16,159 nt of DNA from NCBI GenBank assembly GCA_964511535.1, contig CAZEFW010000188.1:1-16159 (forward strand), in the 5' to 3' direction. This document shows positions 13,211 to 16,159 of the stretch, in pieces. Position 1 is the stretch's first letter, and each line of letters starts with the position of its first letter. The stretch is from CAZCFB01 sp964511535 (GTDB lineage Bacteria; Myxococcota_A; Polyangia; GCA-2747355; CAZCFB01). Both the position numbers and the translations under genes were made by a program. The notes beneath the pieces are model-generated. The model saw only the letters and a list, made by a program, of their open reading frames with translations. It was not told where the DNA came from and did no database searches.

Positions 13211-15126
13211 GGCAACACCTCACCTGCGAGCTGAACCCCCGCCAACGGCTGGACAGCGCTGGAACGCCAGGCGCCGTCCCGGGTGATCATACGCCACCGG
13301 ACCAGCTCTTCCATCCCGCTGACCAGCAGCGCCTCGGCGCCCTTTTGCGCCACGGTGGCCAGGAACGCCCCTGCCGCCTTGCGGGCCGCCGGGCCAGCCA
13401 TGGGCGCGCTCGCCACCGGTGACGGCTGAACCCTCACGGGGCGGTGCCCCAGCGCCGCGGCCAGGGCCTCGGCCTCCGCTCCCTGGCAAGCCACGGTCCT
13501 CGCCCGCGCCGGCCGGGGCAACCCCGCACCGCGCTCACGCAGCAAGGCGTCCAGCCCGTCGAGGGTGTAGGCCCCTTCCGGCGCGGCGCCGTCCGGCTCC
13601 ATCAGGACACCGCCCGGTTCGCCGAGCAAGGCCTCCAGCGCCCGCGCCGCGTCGACCAGCAGGCGGGGCAACCCCCCCGGCGCCCAGAGCGTGCCGCCAA
13701 GCAGCTGCAGGTACGGGATATCGCCAGCCCACAGCTTCCAGCCCGGATCCCCCTGCTGCCAGGCCCGCAAGCCGAGGCCCTCGAGGTAGCGCCCTGGGTC
13801 GGGCGCGCTGTGGGCACGCGCCGCCAGCCAGCGCACCAGCGTCAGGCCCCCCTGCAGGTCCTCGCCGGTCCAGGGGGGGAGCGACGCCTCGCTCGCCGCG
13901 GGGTTGGGCCCCAGGCTCTTCAGAGCGCCGACAAAGCGCTCCACCTCTCGCCGGGGGCCGTCGGCGCCGGCGCCAGGGCTGGCGAACCGGACCCGCGCGC
14001 CGCCGAGGCCCACCAGCTCCAGCAGGGCCGCGGCCCGGGTCACCCGCTCCCGCGCAGGCTCCTCGCCCCCCTCGAGGCGGCAGGTCTGCTCGTGCCGGCC
14101 AAGCACCAACACGCCATCTGCGCCCAGCGCCAGACGTCGCAAGATCTGGTTCACGGTCACGCGCCCGGCGCAGGCCAGCTCCACGACGTCCACGCCCCGA
14201 GGCGCGGCCCCGTCGCCCAGCGCGGAGCGGCTGCACGCCACCACCGTCGCGCGGCCCGCGGCGCTCTGCTCCGCCGGCCCTTGCCCCGGCATGGGCAGCG
14301 GGTCGCCCTGCTGCATGATCGCCCCGTTGGGGCAGGCTCCCACGCACGCGCCGCATCCGCGGCACGGTGCGGGCGGGATGCGGGCCGTGCGCAGCCCGTC
14401 CCGCTGCAGGGTCACCCGCGGGACGTCGAAGGGGCACGCCTCCTCGCAGGCGCCGCAGCCCACGCAGCGCCCAACGATGACCGCGCAGGCGGCGATGGGG
14501 AACTCACGCCCCCACACCCTGTACATGCCCTGCTCCCGCCCATCTTCGATATGCCCGGTGGGGCAGATGCGCGCGCAGGCGCCGCAGCCCACGCAATCGG
14601 CCGGCGGCAGATCCATGGGCGCGTTCACCTTGCGGCGGATGCCGCGGTGGGTGGTGCTGATGGCGCAGGTGGCGAACGCCTCGCACACCCGGGTGCACAG
14701 GCCGCACAGGATGCAATCGTCCGCCTCGGGGTCCACCAGCAGCGCCCCGGCGTCGGCGCCCTGCCGCCGGGCCAGCTCCTGGATCACCGATGACGAGGGG
14801 CAGCGCGCCGCCAGCAGCGAGAGCACGCCCCGCCGCACCTCCTGGACCTCTTTCGCAGTGGTGGAGACCTGCAGGCCGGGCGCCGACGGATAGTTGCACG
14901 CCGTCATCAGGCCTTTCCAGCCGCCCCAGTCCGGGTGGGTCACCTGCACCATGCACAGGCGGCAGGCGCCGACGGGCTCCAGGTCAGGATGATCACAAAG
15001 GGTGGGGATCGGCAGACCGGCGGCGCGAGCCACCTGGAGCAGGGTGCTCCCGGGCTCCGCGATCACCTCGCGGCCGTCCATGATCAGCGAGAAGGGACCT
15101 CCCTCAGGGAGGGTTCGTACGCTCAT
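13207..15126 (-). CDS. NuoG-like [2Fe-2S] / polyferredoxin / MvhD-like iron-sulfur protein
   Basis: A 639-residue protein without a signal peptide. Residues 10-90 are a NuoG/HymB-like [2Fe-2S] domain (C44, C55, C58, C77). The His-Cys3 cluster that normally follows in NuoG is missing; only C109 is in that stretch. Four [4Fe-4S] motifs come next: C138/141/144/148, C178/181/184/188, C221/224/227/231 and C255/258/261/265. Residues about 293-382 resemble the MvhD/FrhD hydrogenase iron-sulfur subunit (VELACAGRVTVNQILRRL, then GADGVLVLGRHEQTC), but the first CxxC is reduced to one Cys. Residues 385-639 are unassigned. It is first in the redox operon, with GGGGGAG just before the ATG at 15126, and overlaps the next gene by ATGA. 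NuoG and MvhD modules usually join flavin dehydrogenases to hydrogenase, Hdr or NADH centres, so this is likely the relay between the DAO-linked enzyme and an acceptor encoded elsewhere. Confidence 0.85.
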   Translation of the reverse strand: MSVRTLPEGGPFSLIMDGREVIAEPGSTLLQVARAAGLPIPTLCDHPDLEPVGACRLCMVQVTHPDWGGWKGLMTACNYPSAPGLQVSTTAKEVQEVRRGVLSLLAARCPSSSVIQELARRQGADAGALLVDPEADDCILCGLCTRVCEAFATCAISTTHRGIRRKVNAPMDLPPADCVGCGACARICPTGHIEDGREQGMYRVWGREFPIAACAVIVGRCVGCGACEEACPFDVPRVTLQRDGLRTARIPPAPCRGCGACVGACPNGAIMQQGDPLPMPGQGPAEQSAAGRATVVACSRSALGDGAAPRGVDVVELACAGRVTVNQILRRLALGADGVLVLGRHEQTCRLEGGEEPARERVTRAAALLELVGLGGARVRFASPGAGADGPRREVERFVGALKSLGPNPAASEASLPPWTGEDLQGGLTLVRWLAARAHSAPDPGRYLEGLGLRAWQQGDPGWKLWAGDIPYLQLLGGTLWAPGGLPRLLVDAARALEALLGEPGGVLMEPDGAAPEGAYTLDGLDALLRERGAGLPRPARARTVACQGAEAEALAAALGHRPVRVQPSPVASAPMAGPAARKAAGAFLATVAQKGAEALLVSGMEELVRWRMITRDGAWRSSAVQPLAGVQLAGEVLP

Positions 15127-15148
15127 GGGCTCCCCCTCGGCAAATGCA

Positions 15149-15177
15149 CCTCAAGCCTCAAGCCTCAGCCTCAAGCC
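15149..15177. repeat. Short CCTCAAG tandem repeat
   Basis: Three CCTCAAG units and one CCTCAG lie in tandem in the 66-base gap between the zinc-ribbon gene and the redox operon. They are too short for any specific assignment. They may be replication-slippage product, or may spread the operon's leader. Confidence 0.6.
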
Positions 15178-15193
15178 GGGACGCCAGCGTCCC
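15178..15193 (-). terminator. Hairpin touching the zinc-ribbon gene stop, weak terminator candidate
   Basis: GGGACGC and GCGTCCC form an inverted repeat that begins at the TAG stop of the minus-strand zinc-ribbon gene. No T-tract follows, so it may attenuate rather than stop transcription, or may simply be a 3' stabilising hairpin. If it does not terminate, the redox operon could be read through from the tRNA promoter. Confidence 0.3.
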
Positions 15194-15906
15194 TATTCGT
15201 CCCCCTCCTCCTCGAAGTAGACGATACGCTGGCAGCTGGGGCAGGTCTCCACGGAGCGGCCTGCCTGTAGGATCCGAAACAGCTGGGGCAGCAGCTGCAT
15301 GTTGCAGCCGGTGCAGACGCCGTCACGCGCCGGCACCACCGCGTTGCCGGTGCGACGCTGGATCACCTCGTACCTGCGCAGCAGGCTGGAGGGGATCCCG
15401 TCGGTCATCTTGTCCCGTTCGACCTGCATGGTGTCAGCGCGCTTTTGAAGCTCCGCGAGGCTGGCCTCTGTCTCCCGCTCCTCCTCCGCCACATGATCCT
15501 TCAGGGCGCCCAGCTCCTCCTCGTGCTCCTTGACCTTGGCCTCGCTCACTTCGATGGCCTCTTCCAGCTTCTTCAGCTCTTCCTCCCGCTCCATGGTGCT
15601 CTTGCGGGTGTTCTCGAGCTCACGCTGGGTGGCCATGTACTCCTTCGAAGTGCGGATCTGGGTCAGCTTGGCCTTCGCCTTGGTGAGCTGATCCGTCTGG
15701 GCCTTGATGGTCTGCTTGAGTTCGGCGCGGTACATCTGCGCGTCCTCGAGCTGCGCACGCTCGCTCCCGAGCAAGGCTTCGACGCTGTCGACATCTTCCT
15801 TCAGCGACTTGAGCTTGGCGGGGAGAGCGACCAGGGATCGCTTTACTTCGTTAAGTTCGGCGTCTACTTGCTGCAGGTTTTCAAGTAACTTCAGTTGCTC
15901 ACGCAA
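15193..15906 (-). CDS. C4 zinc-ribbon coiled-coil protein (CdsZ/HP0958-like)
   Basis: A 237-residue protein: a long charged coiled coil (residues about 5-165, heptads rich in Leu/Glu/Lys, with RTSKEYMATQRELEN at 85-99 as the family's most conserved segment). A C-terminal zinc ribbon follows, C198-x2-C201 and C222-x2-C225, inside VCTGCNMQLLPQ...VETCPSCQRIVYF. This is the zf-RING_7-type domain found in Chlamydia CdsZ and Helicobacter HP0958, proteins linked to RNA binding and to flagellar or type III export chaperoning. The start is a TTG at 15906, supported by GGAGG six bases upstream; no ATG gives a sensible N-terminus. It lies 37 bases after a tRNA gene on the same strand and 66 bases before the redox operon. 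The role in this genome is unknown. Confidence 0.88.
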   Translation of the reverse strand: MREQLKLLENLQQVDAELNEVKRSLVALPAKLKSLKEDVDSVEALLGSERAQLEDAQMYRAELKQTIKAQTDQLTKAKAKLTQIRTSKEYMATQRELENTRKSTMEREEELKKLEEAIEVSEAKVKEHEEELGALKDHVAEEERETEASLAELQKRADTMQVERDKMTDGIPSSLLRRYEVIQRRTGNAVVPARDGVCTGCNMQLLPQLFRILQAGRSVETCPSCQRIVYFEEEGDE

Positions 15907-15912
15907 ACTGGT

Positions 15913-15917
15913 CCTCC
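15913..15917 (-). promoter_or_regulatory. Ribosome-binding site supporting the TTG start
   Basis: GGAGG lies six bases upstream of TTG at 15906 on the minus strand. It is the reason for choosing the non-ATG start of the zinc-ribbon gene. Confidence 0.7.
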
Positions 15918-15943
15918 AGTGGGAATTTGAGGTCCTTTTCCCG

Positions 15944-16016
15944 TGGGCCCACCTGGATTCGAACCAGGGACCGACCGGTTATGAGCCGGTGGCTCTAACC
16001 GCTGAGCTATGGGCCC
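15944..16016 (-). tRNA. tRNA with CAT anticodon, probably tRNA-Ile2 (lysidine) rather than elongator Met
   Basis: A 73-base cloverleaf on the minus strand. The acceptor is GGGCCCA/TGGGCCC with discriminator A, and the D-stem is GCTC/GAGC. The anticodon arm ACCGG-CTCATAA-CCGGT has anticodon CAT, the variable loop is CGGTC, and the T-arm is CCTGG-TTCGAAT-CCAGG. All stems pair perfectly. The 3' CCA is not encoded. The GGTC variable loop and overall match to the E. coli ileX pattern favour the Ile2 species whose CAT is modified to lysidine, but elongator tRNA-Met has the same loop sequence, so the amino acid is a judgement. It is not an initiator tRNA: the acceptor has a normal G1-C72 pair. Confidence 0.93.
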
Positions 16017-16046
16017 AAATTACCGCCCAACGCAGAACCCAACTGC

Positions 16047-16075
16047 ATAAAACAGAGGAAGGGGAAAACTGTCAA
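16047..16075 (-). promoter_or_regulatory. Promoter of the tRNA gene
   Basis: On the minus strand a perfect TTGACA (16070-16075), a 17-base spacer and TTTTAT (16047-16052, four of six consensus positions) precede the tRNA 5' end by about 24 bases of leader. It is the best sigma70-type promoter in the window and may also drive the zinc-ribbon gene that follows the tRNA. Confidence 0.65.
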
Positions 16076-16096
16076 CGGGCGATTGAGTTTTTTGAC

Positions 16097-16159
16097 ATGG
16101 TGCGGCAGAAACCCGTCAGCCCAGACGACCCAACCACGGCCACAGCAGGCAGCATGGGG
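16097..16159 (+). CDS. Possible start of a divergent gene, window edge
   Basis: From ATG at 16097 the plus strand stays open for 21 codons to the window end (MVRQKPVSPDDPTTATAGSM...). It has no clear ribosome-binding site and no recognisable family. The same bases are also open on the minus strand (ending TGA within the tRNA promoter, with a hydrophobic AVAVVGSSGLTGF) and in a second plus frame. Coding status and strand are therefore unresolved. Confidence 0.2.
   Translation, partial: MVRQKPVSPDDPTTATAGSMG

Noticed and set aside
16076..16159. C-terminal end of a minus-strand gene
   Set aside because: The frame is short, and its stop overlaps the perfect TTGACA of the tRNA promoter; the evidence does not separate it from the plus-strand alternative.

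Overview
The window is GC-rich DNA with tightly packed genes. Its character (prepilin-rich type IV filament operon, TPR protein plus Asp/Pro/Gly-rich lipoprotein, TolB-like lipoprotein with a haem motif, RAYT-like transposase, CdsZ-type zinc-ribbon protein) suggests a Myxococcota or other former-deltaproteobacterial genome. This assignment rests on gene content and composition only, because no marker gene was compared.

Layout, left to right. 1-131 (minus) is the N-terminal end of a RAYT/Y1-like transposase cut by the window edge, followed by two 42-bp direct repeats (155-247). 295-6295 (minus) is one compact operon for a type IV filament or type II secretion-like machine. In transcription order it holds a GspG/PilA-like pilin, three different GspF/PilC-like platform proteins in tandem, a short GspE/PilB-like ATPase and three minor (pseudo)pilins. 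Almost every junction is an ATGA overlap, and a good promoter candidate lies at 6345-6373. No prepilin peptidase, secretin or PilMNO/GspLMC gene is present in the window. 6460-8193 (minus) is a lipoprotein with an Ig-like domain, a TolB/PD40-like propeller and an embedded CxxCH haem motif.

A divergent intergenic region rich in inverted repeats (8194-8345) leads to a plus-strand pair: a TPR membrane protein and a lipoprotein with 27-bp coding tandem repeats (8346-9919). Converging on it is a three-gene redox operon (15126 down to 9933, minus): an iron-sulfur protein with a NuoG-like [2Fe-2S] domain, four [4Fe-4S] motifs and an MvhD-like domain; a 701-residue fusion of ferredoxin, FAD/NAD oxidoreductase, polyferredoxin and BFD-like modules; and a DAO-family flavoprotein. 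Together they look like an amine or imino-acid dehydrogenase (the HcnABC, D-hydroxyproline and archaeal dye-linked proline dehydrogenase group) wired to an Hdr/Mvh-style electron relay. Substrate and final acceptor cannot be read from the sequence.

Upstream are a C4 zinc-ribbon coiled-coil protein with a TTG start and, 37 bp before it, a tRNA with a CAT anticodon and a strong promoter. The last 84 bases are ambiguous, with a possible gene start on the plus strand.

The items most worth a second look are the triple-GspF operon and the modular redox complex. No CRISPR array, rRNA or prophage was seen.
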